Assembly: GCF_019393635.1 (NCBI RefSeq)
Contig: NC_057861.1
Coordinates: 172,331,577 to 172,395,576, forward strand
Direction of reading: 5' to 3'
DNA from: Dromiciops gliroides
Lineage: Eukaryota > Chordata > Mammalia > Microbiotheria > Microbiotheriidae
DNA: 64,000 bases
The position numbers were made by a program, and so were the translations under genes. Each line of letters opens with the position of its first letter. Within the stretch, counting starts at the first letter, position 1. The notes under the pieces are model-generated. The model ran no database searches, was not told the DNA's origin, and was given only the letters and a program-made list of their open reading frames with translations. Shown here in pieces: positions 8,696 through 21,155 of this stretch.

Positions 8696-10819
8696 TTTTT
8701 TTTTTTGAGATATTTTATTTTTTCCGTTACATGTAAAGATAGTTCTCAACTTTTGTTTATACATGCTTTACAATTTCAGATTTTTCTCCCTCCCTCCCTC
8801 CCCTCCCTCCCCCCTCCCCTAGACAGCAGGTAATCTGATATAGGTTATATCTATATATATCTATACATATACATATAGATATATATATACACACACATAT
8901 ATATACACATAATAACATTAATCCTATTTCTGCATTAATCCTGTTACAAGAGAAAGAATCAGAGCAGTGATGCAAAACCTCAAAATAGAAAAAAAAACAA
9001 CAGCACCCAAAACAAAAGAAATAATATGGTTCAATCAGCATCTATACTCCACAGTTCTTTCTTTCTTTTTTTTTCTTGGATTTGGAGATCCTCTTCTATC
9101 ATGAGTTCCCTGGAACTCTTCTGTACCATTGCATTGGTGAGAAGAATATAGTCCATCACAGTAGGTCAACACTCAATGTTGATGATACTGTGTACAATGT
9201 TCTTCTGGTTCTGCTCATCTCACTCATCATCAGCTCACGTAAGACCCTCCAGGTTTCTCTGAACTCTTCCTGCTCATCATTTCTTACAGCACAATAGTAT
9301 TCCATTGTATTCATATACCACAACTTGTCCAGCCATTCCCCAATTGATGGGCACCCCCTCAACTTCCAATTCCTTGCTACCACGTAAAGAGCAGCTATAA
9401 ATATTTTTGTACACGTGGGTCCCTTTCCCCCTTCCATGATTTCTTTGGGCAAAAGACCTAAAAGTGGTATTGCTGGGTCAAAGGGTATGCACAGCTTTAT
9501 CGTCCTTTGGGCATAATTCCAAATTGCTCTCCAGAATGGTTGGATCAGCTCACAGCTCCACCAACAATGCATTAGTGTTCCAATTTTCCCACAGCCTCTC
9601 CAACATTTATTATCTTCCTTTTTTGTCATTTTAGCCAATCTGATAGGTGTCAGGTGGTACCTCAGAGTTGTTTTAATTTGCATCTCTCTAATCATTAGAG
9701 ATTTAGAGCATTTTTTCATATGGGAATAGATAGCTTTGGTTTCTTCATCAGAAAACTGCCTGTTCATATCCTTTGACCATTTCTCAATTGGGGAATGACT
9801 TGGATTCTTATAAATTTGATTTAATTCCCTATATATTTTAGAGATGAGGCCTTTATCAGAAGCACTGGCCTCAAAAATTGTTTCCCAGCTTTCTGCCTCC
9901 CTTCTAATTTTGGATGCATTGCTTCTGTTTGTACAAAAATTTTTTAATTTAATATAATCAAAATCATCCACTTTGCATTTTATAATATACTCTATCTCAT
10001 GTTTGGTCAAAAACTGTTCTCCTTTCCAAAGATCTGATAGGTACACTATTCCTTTCTCTCCTAATTTACCTATGGTATCACCTCTTATGTCTAAATCATG
10101 TATCCATTTTGACCTTATTTTAGTATAAGGTGTAAGATGTTGGTCTAAGCCTAATTTCTGCCATACTATCTTCCAGTTTTCCCAGCAGTTTTTGTCAAAT
10201 ACTGAGTTCCTATCCCAGAAGCTGGAGTCTTTGGGTTTATCAACACTACATTACTAGTGTCATTTACTACTGCATTTCCTGAGCCTAGCCTATTCCATTG
10301 ATCTACCACTCTATTTTTTAGCCAGTACCAGATAGTTTTGATGACTGCCGCTTTATAGTAAAGCTCCAGGTTTGGTACCGCTAACCCACCTTCCTGTGAA
10401 TTTTTTTTCATTATTTCCCTGGATATTCTTGATTTTTTGTTTTTCCAGATGAATTTTGTTATTATTTTTTCTAGCTGTATAAAATAATTTTTAGGTAGCC
10501 TGATTGGTATGGCACTGAATAAGTAAATTAATTTAGGCAGTATTGTCATTTTTACTATATTAGCTCTGCCTATCCATGAGCAATTGATATCTTTCCAATT
10601 ATTTAGATCTGATTTGATTTGTGTGAAGAGTGTTTGGTAGTTGTGTTCATAGAGTTCCTGGGTTTGTCTTGGTAAGTAGACTCCCAAGTATTTTATATTA
10701 CCTACCGTTACTTTAAATGGAATTTCTCTTTCTATCTCTTGCTGCTGGACTTTGTTGGTCATGTATAGAAATGCTGATGATTTATGTGGATTTATTTTAT
10801 ATCCTGCTACTTTGCTAAT
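8696..10819 (-). mobile_element. L1, 5'-truncated, reverse orientation
   Basis: The 3' 2.1 kb of a LINE-1. Reading from the right, ORF2 enters just after the polymerase motif and runs through NIKYLGVYLPRQTQEL, SWIGRANIVKMTILPKLIYL and EGGLAVPNLELYYKAAVIKT (10762-10166). It shifts frame once near 10.2 kb, then continues to the C-terminus at about 9156 with the Cys-rich CWRGCGKIGTLMHCWWSC. A C-rich (G-rich on its own strand) tract is in the 3' UTR at 8788-8820. The target duplication CCTTTGGCTCTTTTT (8681-8695 and 10820-10834) is exact, so the copy is young. It sits inside an L2. Confidence 0.93.
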
Positions 10820-11799
10820 CCTTTGGCTCTTTTTAGTCTATCTTGGTTCTGCTCTGACTGTTCCTTCTCAGTCTTCTTTGCTGTAATATCATCGACCTCA
10901 CAACCATTAAGAATGGGGATCCTCCAAAACCCCTATGCCATCTTTCTTCTCTACACATTCTCTTGTCATTTCATCAGCTCCCTTAGGTTAACTTATCTCT
11001 GTGCAGATGAACATCAAATCTATATATCCCTCCTAAACTTCAGCTCTACATCTTACAGTGCCTGCTGGGCCTCACCTAGATAATATGTCAGCATCTAAAA
11101 TTCAAATGTCCAAAGCAGAATTTACCTCCCCCCACCAAAAAAAAAAAACACCCACCCACCATCCCTCCCTCTGAACTTTCCTATTCATACTGAGGGTACC
11201 GCTATCCTTTTAATAACCCACATTCATAATTTCAGTCATTCTTGACTCCTCACTCTTCCTCATCCCCCTGTTCAAATAGTACTTAAATTTTTATGATTTC
11301 TCATCATCTTCTTTCTAGTCACACAAGCACTTCCCTAAATCAGGACCTTATAATCTGATATATCAATTAATGTAAAATCCTTCTGGTTGGTCTCCCGGCC
11401 TTCTATCTTTCCTCTCTTACAATTTGTCAAAATAATATTCATAACACACAGGTCTGACTTCCTGTGCCCAAAAATCTTCAGTGGCAATTGCCACTGTCAT
11501 AAAAAACAAACTCATCAACCTGACAGCCAAAGCCCTGTACAATCTGGTCCCTACCTACTCTTCAAATCTTATTTACTATTGCTCTTCTTCATGCACACTA
11601 CCAGCTGGAAAGGTGGTGCCTGAACCATACACACTGAGTCTTAGCTCAGGTTGTTCCCCCTCCTTGGCGTGGGGTCTCTCACCTCCATCTATTAGAATAC
11701 AGATTGCCTTTCAAGGCTCAGCTCAGACACCACATCTTAACAAAACCTTTCCTGATCCCATCTGAAATGATGTTGCATTTACTTATCTGTGTACAAAGT

Positions 11800-12050
11800 A
11801 TGTTGCTGTTCAGCTGTTTCAGTTTTGTCTGATTCTTTGTGACTCCATTTGGAGTTTTCTTGGCAGGGATATTAGAATGGTTTGACATTTTCTTCTCCAG
11901 CTCATTTTACAGATGAGGAAACTGAGGCAAACTTGATTACATGACTTGCTTGGGGTCATACAACTAGTAAGTGTCTGAGGCCAGACAATCTGAGAAGTCT
12001 TCTTGACTCCAGGCCCAGGTGTTCTGCCCATTGTGCTACCTAGTGTCTGT
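11800..12050 (-). mobile_element. MAR1 CORE-SINE
   Basis: GTTGCTGTTCAGCTGTTTCA, TCCATTTGGAGTTTTCTTGG, TTTTACAGATGAGGAAACTG; nearly full length and inserted in the L2. Confidence 0.8.
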
Positions 12051-12472
12051 ATAAGATATAACTTCCAATAAAATGTAAGCTCCCTGAGAACAGGAACTTA
12101 CATATAATATGAGCTTAATGATAATTGAATTTTAATTTTGCAAACTAAATCAAAGTCCTCCAATTTCAGTAAGATGAAATGCATAAAGCCATTGAATGAA
12201 CATTCTTGAAACTTAAAAAAAGAATTGAATATGTACTGTCACAAGCCACCGATTAATGACCTTTTCTTCAAAATGATGTATTTGTTCAAAAGAAGATTTT
12301 ATACTAATGATAACTAAGTGGTTCTTACAATCTAAAGTTGAGTTTTACAGAAATATTTTTGGCCCAATACAGCTGAACAGGCATACTAAGTATTTGTTCA
12401 TTTGTGCTTTTTTTCTTTCTGTTGATGGCTCTTAGAATAGTTATAAAATTGCCCTAGCTAACTAATGAAGCA

Positions 12473-12728
12473 AGGGGTAGGTAGATGGCACAGTAGATAG
12501 AGTGACAGGCTGGGAGTCAGGAAAACTTATCTTACTGAGTTCAAATCTAGCCTCAACTTACTAGTTGTGTGACTCTGGGTGAGTCACTTAGCCCTCTTTG
12601 TTTCAGCTCATCTGTAAAATGAGCTGGAGAAGGAAATGTTGAACCAGTCCAGTATCTTTACCAAGAAAACTCCAAATTCTGTCACGAAGAGTTGGGTGTG
12701 CTGAAAAATGATGCGACAGCAACAAACT
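12473..12728 (+). mobile_element. MAR1 CORE-SINE
   Basis: AGATGGCACAGTAGATAGAG head, TGAGCTGGAGAAGGAAATG and CACGAAGAGTTGG near the 3' end, then GACAGCAACAAAC. Nearly full length. Confidence 0.82.
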
Positions 12729-13325
12729 AATGAAGCAAAATGCTTTTTCTTTTATCTTTTTTAAACAGAATTTTTAGTACCAAGAAAAAGTCAGAAAGCA
12801 GAAGTCATGGGTAAGGAAGGGAAAAAATTAAAACCTTGTGGCATTTATTGGCAAGCTTTTTCTTGACTCTTTAGTTATTTTATTTTCAGACCTCACACAT
12901 CTCCTATACAGGAATTGGATAAATCAGATTTGGGGGTAAAGGATGGAAGGAGAGCTTAAAAAAATGCATAGCTTCCTTCTGGAAAGTTATGGTGTTACCA
13001 AAGCCAGAATCAACAAACATCTAAAAGTCTTTGAGAAACACTGTACTCGGTACTGAACTTTAGCCCTACACCAGAAAACAACCTCTGTACCTTAATAGTA
13101 AAGTCCAGCTAATCTTTGGAACTGGTCTTTCTACCTACCCACCCCCAAAGAAAGGTCCTTTATTCCTCAAGCTTTGTTTCCAATTCCTCCCTGGTTTAAG
13201 CTCTGCTTCGAGCAGTTTATCTTAAAATGAAGGGTGAAAAACTTAACTGGTTCAGGCCTAAGTAGGGGCAAAGGGTCTAATGTAGGCCACTGAGGCATAG
13301 AGTAGGTATTTTTAAAATATTTGTT
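12729..13325. other. No recognised feature
   Basis: Unique sequence upstream of the C6orf52 coding exons. I see no exon or repeat; 12126-12472 is likewise empty. Confidence 0.4.
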
Positions 13326-13495
13326 GGGGGTTGGGGGGCAGCTAGGTAGTGCAGTGGATAAAGCTCTGGGCCCTGGATTCAGGAGGACCTGAGTTCAAAT
13401 CTGGCTTCAGACACTTGACACTTACTAGCTATGTGACCCTGGGCAAGTCACTTAACCCTTCATTGCCCCCCCCCAAAAAAAAAGAAAAAGAAAAG
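13326..13495 (+). mobile_element. WSINE-type SINE
   Basis: GGGGGGCAGCTAGGTAGTGC head, complete core, and a C-run then A-rich tail. Confidence 0.87.
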
Positions 13496-13519
13496 AAGGG
13501 AACTATACTGGTCCCAAAG

Positions 13520-13860
13520 AGCTTTTAAACTAATCTGATCTTCACAATAACCATGTGAACTGTACAGTTATCTCCATTAACAGATATGGAAACTGAGAAA
13601 GAGATTGTTTACTCTGACTCCTACAGTCACATGGCAACTAAGTATCTAAGGCAGGTTAGAACTCATTTCCTCCTGACTCCAAACTTGGGACTAAGGCAGA
13701 ATCTTGCAGAAACAGTCTGGCAACTTCTTATACTATGTAATGCTCCTTAGGACAGGGATTATTTCATTTTTGCCTTTGTAACTCTAGTGCTTAGTGCAGT
13801 GCCTGGCACACAGTAGGTAGTTAATAAATTATTGTTAATTAACTGATGTATCAATCAATG
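13520..13860. repeat. Old MIR (reverse) and L2 3' end (forward)
   Basis: 13520-13700 is a reverse MIR (CCATTAACAGATATGGAAACTG). 13720-13850 carries L2 3'-end text (CTCCTTAGGACAGGGATTA, GTGCAGTGCCTGGCACACAG). Confidence 0.55.
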
Positions 13861-14024
13861 TTTTGGTTAAATATATTTTAATTGACTGGGGAAAGAGGTA
13901 CAGTATTTTGCTTTTTTGTTTTGGAACAGATCTGTGATTTAATTGGTATATGGAACCCTAAAAAAGAAACTTAAGATGAGTTGCCTAGCACACCAACTAA
14001 ATAACTTCCATAGGGTCACAAAGC

Positions 14025-14241
14025 CAGTGCATTAAAATAGAAAGAGCCCTCACTCTGGATTCAGAGGGTCTGGGTTCAAGTTCTATGGAGGAGACTGTGT
14101 GAATTTGGTCAAATCACTACTTCCCTGGCCTTTTTCTTCTTCTACTAAATGCATCTGTACGGTGGTGGTGCATTAGATAGGTAGCCTTTGGAGTTCTTCT
14201 GGTGATCCATGATCTCACTTGAGTCTTTCTGACTCTGAGGC
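14025..14241 (+). repeat. MIR-type SINE
   Basis: AAAATAGAAAGAGCCCTCAC, GGGTCTGGGTTCAAGTTC and the downstream MIR layout. Interrupted at its end by the LTR starting at 14242. Confidence 0.55.
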
Positions 14242-14894
14242 TGATGTAGGAGGCAAAAAAGGGTTAACAGAAAAACCTAAGACCCAAGCTCTAATTCAGA
14301 TATGAGTTCTAAGAAGGATTCAGACCCCAGTTAATGTATAACTTACAAGTAAGGATGCTAAGTTCTCTTACCCACAGTAATCAGTATCCATAAGGGGAAC
14401 ATAAAAGGGGCAGGTCATATAACAATGATAAAATGACATCCTATAGAAATTTAGATTATAAATAAATGATAAATGAAGATGTTTTTAAACTAAGCATGGG
14501 AACCAGAAAGAGACATGCACAGAAAAGGCCAAATGTGTCCCCAGATTCACCTTATGACATGTAAACCCCCAAAACACACCTCCACAGAAAAAGGTACCCA
14601 ACCGGGTGTTGGCCTAGGACCCCAGGAACTTCAAGTTAGGATAGGTCCTCCCCATGTACCTCCCCAAGGTGGAGATTATTATAATGAGACTGATAATCAA
14701 TTTATCCATACTATAAATATAACTGTCTTTTCTTTCCCTATTTGAGAGACACCTTTCCACTATTCTGATTCTCTCCCTGTGGTCACTCACAGTATTGCAA
14801 TAAAACTTGGGTAACTGAGTCACTGAGTCTTGTAATTCTTTTGGGACGACTCACGACTTCCGATCAATTTGACACTAAATTCCAGCCCACATCA
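14242..14894 (+). mobile_element. Solo LTR of an endogenous retrovirus (family B)
   Basis: A fossil. Terminal inverted ends TGATGTAGG...CCCACATCA, an AATAAA signal near 14.8 kb, and an exact 4-base duplication AGGC at 14238-14241 and 14895-14898. No internal region. It lies about 1.1 kb left of the PAK1IP1 promoter island. Confidence 0.85.
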
Positions 14895-15170
14895 AGGCCA
14901 GTGAGGTCCACTCCCTTACCAGCTTCTCTCATAAGTAATGATTGTGGCAATTGGGGAAAAAAAAAAAAAGGTATCAATGAAACTTACCACCAAGATAAAT
15001 GTAAATAAATAAAAGATGGAGTTTGTACTAACAATTTCTGGGCTCCCTACCAGCTCTAGGGATATACGGGAAGGCCTTACAGCTCTTAGAACCCCAATTC
15101 CCCACATTTTAGGAGACTTGGGGGACATAAAATGTATACTTTCGGTATGTTTTTAAAAGTTAAATTCCTG

Positions 15171-15306
15171 GGGGCAGCTAGGTGGCGCAGTGGACAAAGC
15201 ACCGGCCCTGGATTCAGGAGCACCTGAGTTCAATCAGACATCAGACACTTACTAGCTATGTGACCCTGGGCAAGTGACTTAACCCTTCATTGCCCCGCCA
15301 AAAAAA
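15171..15306 (+). mobile_element. WSINE-type SINE, young
   Basis: GGGGCAGCTAGGTGGCGCAG head, complete core and A tail, with an exact 16-base target duplication AAAAGTTAAATTCCTG (15155-15170 and 15307-15322). It sits about 100 bases left of the GC-rich island. Confidence 0.93.
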
Positions 15307-15409
15307 AAAAGTTAAATTCCTGCAAATTCGTAATTAAAAGGATTCCTAAATGTTAAAAATCCTAAAAACCTCAAAGGAAAGTGACCAATAAATGTGAATT
15401 TAAGCCAGG

Positions 15410-16310
15410 GATACAGCTCTCCCGGACCATGCTCCGCCCCCACAAGGTCCCATCCACTTTTCGCTCCCTGTCCCACCCCCGCGCCCCTGTCCCCGCTCCC
15501 CCTCACCCCGCCCCCGTCCTCGTCCCTCCCTCACCCCGTCCTCGCCCCTCTCTTTCGTCCACAATCAGGCCCCGCCTCCACTCCGCTCATCTGTTCACAG
15601 TCCTCCCCCCCAACAACCCCGTCCCTCTACCCACACACTCCTGCAGTCAGGTCCCGCCCTCCGCCCTTTCGTCACGACGTAGCGGAAGTTTCGATTCTAA
15701 AGTAGCATCACCAGTCCGACTAGATGCGCCTTCTGTCTCCACGCCCACACTTCCCAGGAAGTCCTTCCATTCTCCTCAATCTTCATTTTCTGAGTTGCTC
15801 TACTTTATCTTGGAAAAGTCCATGGAACTCCCGTACGTGAGGGATAATTGGAACTCAGGCGTACCGGCAGGCAGCCCTGCGTTTCCAGTGACGTCAGTCA
15901 GGCGCGCCGGCGGGAGAAGGACCCTTACATGCTGTGCGTTAGGGTCCTAGAGCACTCGCGTCCTGACCCCGCCTCCAGGCGCCGCGTTCCGGAAGAAGGG
16001 AAGGAGACACGTGAGTGTGCCCGGCAGTATGGAGCTAGTTTGTGGCTGCTACGAGCAAGTTCTTTTCGGGTTCACGGTGCGCAGGGAGCCGGGTCCGAGC
16101 GGCCAGAGCGAGGTGAGCGCGGGGGCGGTGGACACAGGGTCAGGACTGTGTCCCCCGAGCCTCGAAGCTGCTTCTCTGGGGGGTTGGAAGTCGGCGAGAC
16201 TTGCTCTGTTCTACTTGACAGCCTGTAGTCGGGGCACATGGACCGAGGACTGGGCCGGGGGACCGGAGACCCAAGCTCATTAGTCTTGTTGAAAAGCGTT
16301 AGGGGTTAGG
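15410..16310. promoter_or_regulatory. CpG-rich promoter island of PAK1IP1, possibly shared with C6orf52
   Basis: GC- and CpG-rich, unlike the AT-rich flanks. It contains a CRE palindrome TGACGTCA (15889-15896), ETS-type sites CGGAAG (15683-15688) and TTCCGGAA (15987-15994), and an E-box CACGTG (16008-16013) just upstream of the PAK1IP1 start codon. No TATA box is evident. C6orf52 runs the other way from this side in human, so a bidirectional promoter is likely, but I could not place a C6orf52 5' exon. An E-box fits control by MYC/USF of a ribosome-assembly gene; that is inference. Confidence 0.75.
16029..16112 (+). CDS. PAK1IP1: PAK1IP1 exon 1, coding part
   Basis: 28 codons from ATG to GAG, then the GTGAGC donor. 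MELVCGCYEQVLFGF is nearly identical to human; the following RREPGPSGQSE is diverged. Phase 0. Confidence 0.95.
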
Positions 16311-19300
16311 AGGAGGGAGGGGGCCCATGGTGCTGTGGGAAGAGCTCAGATGAGGCGAGTTCATTCCCCCCGTTAATAACGAGCTCGCGTTTTTATAACA
16401 TCTTCACATTTGCAAATGCCTTTGCTGACAAAATCTAGTGGGTGCGGCTCTTAATCTCCCTATTTGACAGATGAAGAAACCGAGGTCCCCAGTTAACTGC
16501 AAAGCTGCCATTCTACTAGAAATCTTGAGTCCCAAGTGCAGTGTTCTGTCCACTGCCCACCTTGCCATTATATCCCCTTATGCACAGTGTGTCTCATCAG
16601 TCACTTAATAAATGCTTCCTCTCTGACTTATTGCAGCCCCCAACGCCCAAATTTAACTTCTCACCAGGTATAATTAGGTCCACATTGATTTCTTTCTCCT
16701 TGATTTGCATGATACTTATTGTCTATTTAACACCATGCCATAGTCTTAGACTGCCTTATATCATTTACCACTAGGTTATTTTCGGGGCTTTGGTGCTAGA
16801 TTTCTCTTTAATCTTCTTGAACTACTTCTAGCAGCGTGACATACTCAGGACACTCTTAACCACACAGAGAAATGATCATCCCCTTGATCTTGTCAACCGT
16901 TACTGTTCTACCTTTGGGATTCAGAACTCTGAAGTTCTGTTTTTAGACCATGCCCTCTATTTCTTCAATTTCCCCTTTCTGACAGCTTAAAATCATTTCT
17001 TAGGATGACTTGTACAACTTGTTTAACTTTTCTCAGCTTCTATTTAACATTTGCAAAGTAATGATGATATTACTTTCAGTACTTATCTCATGATTTTTTT
17101 GTTTTAGAAACTTTAATGCCCTGGATAAATGAGTCTTTGGTTTATCAGTTCTAGCAACTGTCCGTGGTTAGTGTTCTGTTATGGACCTTATGTTTAGTCA
17201 TGCTGGCTCAAGTACCTCATCTAGACAAGAAACATGTTCGTTATTTGAAGTTGTATATATAAGGAGTTTGCCCTTTGTCCCACCTGCTTTCAATTAAGCT
17301 TTCAGTGTACCTCAGAAATTTTGAATGTTCTTGTGAGAAAAACTGAGTGTATAGATTATGACATTTGAGTCAGAAGACCTGCCCCGCCTAACTGCCTCTT
17401 AGTAGCCAAGTAACCATAATGCTTGATCCTGTTTTATAGAGTGGCTGGGGGAATTAAATAAAATGTTTTAAAAGCGTTTTTATAAACATTAAAGTGCTTT
17501 TTACGGTAAATCATTCTCTGCCAGTCTCAATGTGGAAAATTAGTATGATAGCGAACATTGCTTCAGTATTGATAGCTTAGCTTCTAGGCATCAACAATGG
17601 TGTCAATTTGATAGGTTTGGTTTGATAGGTTTTTGTAGTTCCCCTATAATTATTCATAAGCCTTAATGGTGCTTGGAAACATTACTTAAATAAGTGGATA
17701 GTTAGAACCTATGTTAAGCACATGCTGTGTTCCAGGTACTGTGCTGAGATCTGGAGATATAAATGCAAGAAATCAAAATAATCCTTGGCCTCAAGAAGCT
17801 TACACTCTAAGAAGGAAAAATAACATCCAGGGCAGCTGGAAGGTAATATGTGTGAGATGACATGAAATGATATGGAAGCCTAGTTCTTGGGAAGATAAGG
17901 CTAAAGCTCACCTGTCAAAGTCAAACTTATGAGCAGAATCCAAGCTGGACAGGACATGAGGATGATAACCAGAAGGTAGTCAGCATGTTGAAGAGATTGC
18001 ATTAGTACTATACTTTGTCCTCCAGCTCTTCAGATGACATGCTTCCTTATTTGGTTCTCAGTTTTTCATGTCCAGTGATTACATTCATTGATTTTTTTTT
18101 TGGCTGCCTCTGTAACAAGATTCATTTACAACTTCCATTGATCATTGGAAAGAGGCTTTTTCCTTGTCAAAGTTAATCAATATTACCATTAATATGTGCT
18201 GTGACTATGGCTTTAGATTGTGTCTTACTCACTTTCAGAAATGGACCCCTGTGGCTGACTTCACCCACCATGGTCATGCTGCCTCCTTGTCAGCAGTGGC
18301 TGTAAATAACCGTTTTGTGGTCACTGGAAGCAAAGATGAAACAATTCACATCTATGATATGAAAAAAAAGGTAGAGCATGGAGCACTGCTGCATCATAAT
18401 GGTAAGGAAATTCTATCTTTTATGATAACTATATTGGTATTTCCTGTTGTGTTTATATACATATCAGCACTTTTACATTAAAATATTTAATAGAACTATT
18501 TTTTCTTTAAGTCTACCTAACATGAAGCATTCAGAAAGGCAGCAACATCAACTTGGTTGTATTCTTTGGAATCATAAATATAGAACTAGTGGAGACCTTA
18601 GAGTTTATGTAGTATATCTAACTTTTTGTGTGCTAATTACCATTTAGGTCAGACTATTTGTGACAGTTTAGTTCACTTGTAATACTAATAGTTAGCATTT
18701 ACATAAAGCATTAAGGGTTTCTACATGCTTTACATATGTTATAATTGAGGAAACTGAGACATAGCAAGGTCAAGTGACTTGCCCTGGGTTACACAGCTAA
18801 TAAATATTTGAATCAGGATTTTAACTTAGGTCTTTCTGACTCCAGGTCCAGCACTCTATCCATTTGTGAGGGCCAAAATTTGATATACAGAGCGTTATTT
18901 GGGTGACTTGCCAGAATATTGGGGTCCTGGAAATATGAGGGACCTTTTAGATTCCCCCTCCCCTATGAATTGCCCTTTTAGATATTTCTACCAGGCCCAA
19001 AAGAAAGGAGCCTTTAAGCTTTAATTCACAAAAGGATCAGATTTTATTAATTGGGAATTAATTAAACAACAAATGTGAGACTAATAAAAATCAAAGATAA
19101 GGAAATAGGAAAATAGAAATACAGATAAATACTGTTAACTCTAAATTTAACCTATTCAATCCTCAGATAGTTTCCAATTAAGCTAGTTCAAAGGGATTTA
19201 GGGTTTTCCATAATTAACTCACCAACACCTGGACAGCTGCCCTAGACAGAGCAAACACACGTCACCACCACAAGGGCAAAAGACCGAGAGACCGCCTTCT

Positions 19301-21092
19301 GGAAGAACCCTCTGCCTCCCTTCAGGGAGCGTTCAATCTTTTCTCCCCCAAAAGGGGAGGTCCTTCAAAAACTGCCTATGGAGAGTTTTCCTTCTGACCT
19401 CAGTAGCATACATAACCTCAGGGTGAGCCAGGTGTGGCCCCTTCCAAATGAGTCAGCTAAAAACTGCAATATTAATCTTTACCACAAATAATTTTTACCA
19501 CACATTGTACTACCTAGCTGCTTTAATTCAGTAGAAAGGCATTGTTCTGAATTCACCATTCGTTTCAGGTGTTGTTAGGTAACACAGTTAGGAAACAAAG
19601 TCTAACTTTAGACTTCTCCACTTTCTCCAGCCAATCATTTGTGTTCTGAACAATATATGTCCACTGCCAGAAGTGAACTTAGAGGTCATGTATATAACAC
19701 CTTAATTTTTATAGGACTAGGAAACTGAGTCCCAGAGAGGTGGCATGACTTACCAAAGGGAAACAGATACTAAGTAGAAGAGTAAGGATTTGAGCCCAAG
19801 TCCTTTGACCAAATCTAGTGAACCTTCTTCTATAATACACTGCCTTGCTGTTTAAATTTAAAAGGGTCAAATCAGCTTGCTCGAATTAAAACATGCTGAT
19901 AAATGAAAGATTTAATTGTCCTAATTAAGACTTTCCATTTTAACAATGCTAAGCTGTTAGCATTCCAACTGAAAAGTTTAGTAATAATGTAAATACTGAA
20001 ACCTTGACTTTCTTTTTGTTGATAGGCACAATAAATTGCCTGAAATTCTTTGGTAATGGGCACTTAATCAGTGGAGGAGAAGATGGACTAATTTGTGTGT
20101 GGGATGCGAAGAAATGGGACTGTTTGAAGTCTATTAAAGCACATAAGTGAGTCTGAGCCTCTTCCTTTCCATTTGAATTCTTGACTTGGTAACTACAATT
20201 GGATGCTGAACAATTGGCCTTTTTTTTTTTAGGGGACATGTGACTTCTCTTTCTGTACATCCATCTGGCAAGTTGGCACTATCAGTGGGAACGGACAAGA
20301 CATTACGGTAAGTAATCTTTAACCACATTTTTAGTTAGCAGTAGTAGAACTAATCATTATTCTCTGAGCAAAACAAGTAACTTTTACTGCAGCATATTTC
20401 ATGACCTTAGTCAGGTGATTTTATGTCTTCTGTGTCATAATTATTAGCCTTTTAAGGATCTATAGTAATAATTAAAATGGGAACATCAATCTTGAAACAC
20501 ATAGTAATATATTTGTTATTGTGAACATATAGTGGAAATGAGATGGACACTGGATCCACCATATTAAAATTTTCCTCAAGACATTGAGGAAAGACAATCT
20601 TAAACTGCAATTTTATGGAGTAATAAATTCTTCAGGGATTGTTAGAGAAGACTGTAAGTCACCTAAATCACCAAGTTGAAGTGTTTTTTTAACAACATAA
20701 TCTATCGTTTTCCCTATGTTTTGGTTAACATATCAGTTTACTGTTAGCATTATGCAAACACTGAGTATTTGTTCAGCATTAGTGGGTAATTATGATGATG
20801 GTACCAATAAAACTTCTTTTACAGAACTTGGAACCTTATTGAAGGAAGATCCGCATTCATAAAAAATATAAAACAAAGTAAGTATTCTGTTGACAGAATG
20901 TTTTTGTTTTTTAACTTTTATGTTGCCTTTTGTTTTTAAAATATAGTCCTTTCTGGGGCAGCTAGGTGGTGCAGTGGATAGAGCACCAGCCCGGGATTCA
21001 GGAGGACCTGAGTTCAAATCCGGCCTCAAACACTTAACACTTACTAGCTATGTGACCTGGGCGAGTCACTTAACCCCAATTGCCTCACCTAT

Positions 21093-21155
<63 letters not shown>

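Larger units (their letters stand above)
8365..12125 (+). repeat. Long L2 LINE copy, interrupted by an L1 and a MAR1
   Basis: Three blocks read as one plus-strand L2: 8365-8680, 10835-11800 and 12050-12125. Recognisable L2 strings include TGACTGTTCCTTCTCAGTCT, CATCAGCTCCCTTAGGTTAAC, TCAGCTCTACATCTTACAG, TGGTTGGTCTCCC and CCTTTCCTGATCCC, with a diverged end TGTAAGCTCCCTGAGAACAGG. The short open frames in it are remnants of the LINE protein, not host genes. Confidence 0.7.

Noticed and set aside
14515-14745. Small frame at 14515-14745
   Set aside because: It lies wholly inside the solo LTR at 14242-14894 and has no host-like context.
15381-15950. 189-codon Pro/Ser-rich frame in the CpG island
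   Set aside because: GC-rich islands often lack stops; no homology and no splice context fits. It overlaps the likely promoter.
18164-18481. PAK1IP1 exon 2 read as a separate protein starting MSKLINI
   Set aside because: The upstream part is intron ending in a clear CACTTTCAG acceptor; the human alignment begins exactly after it.
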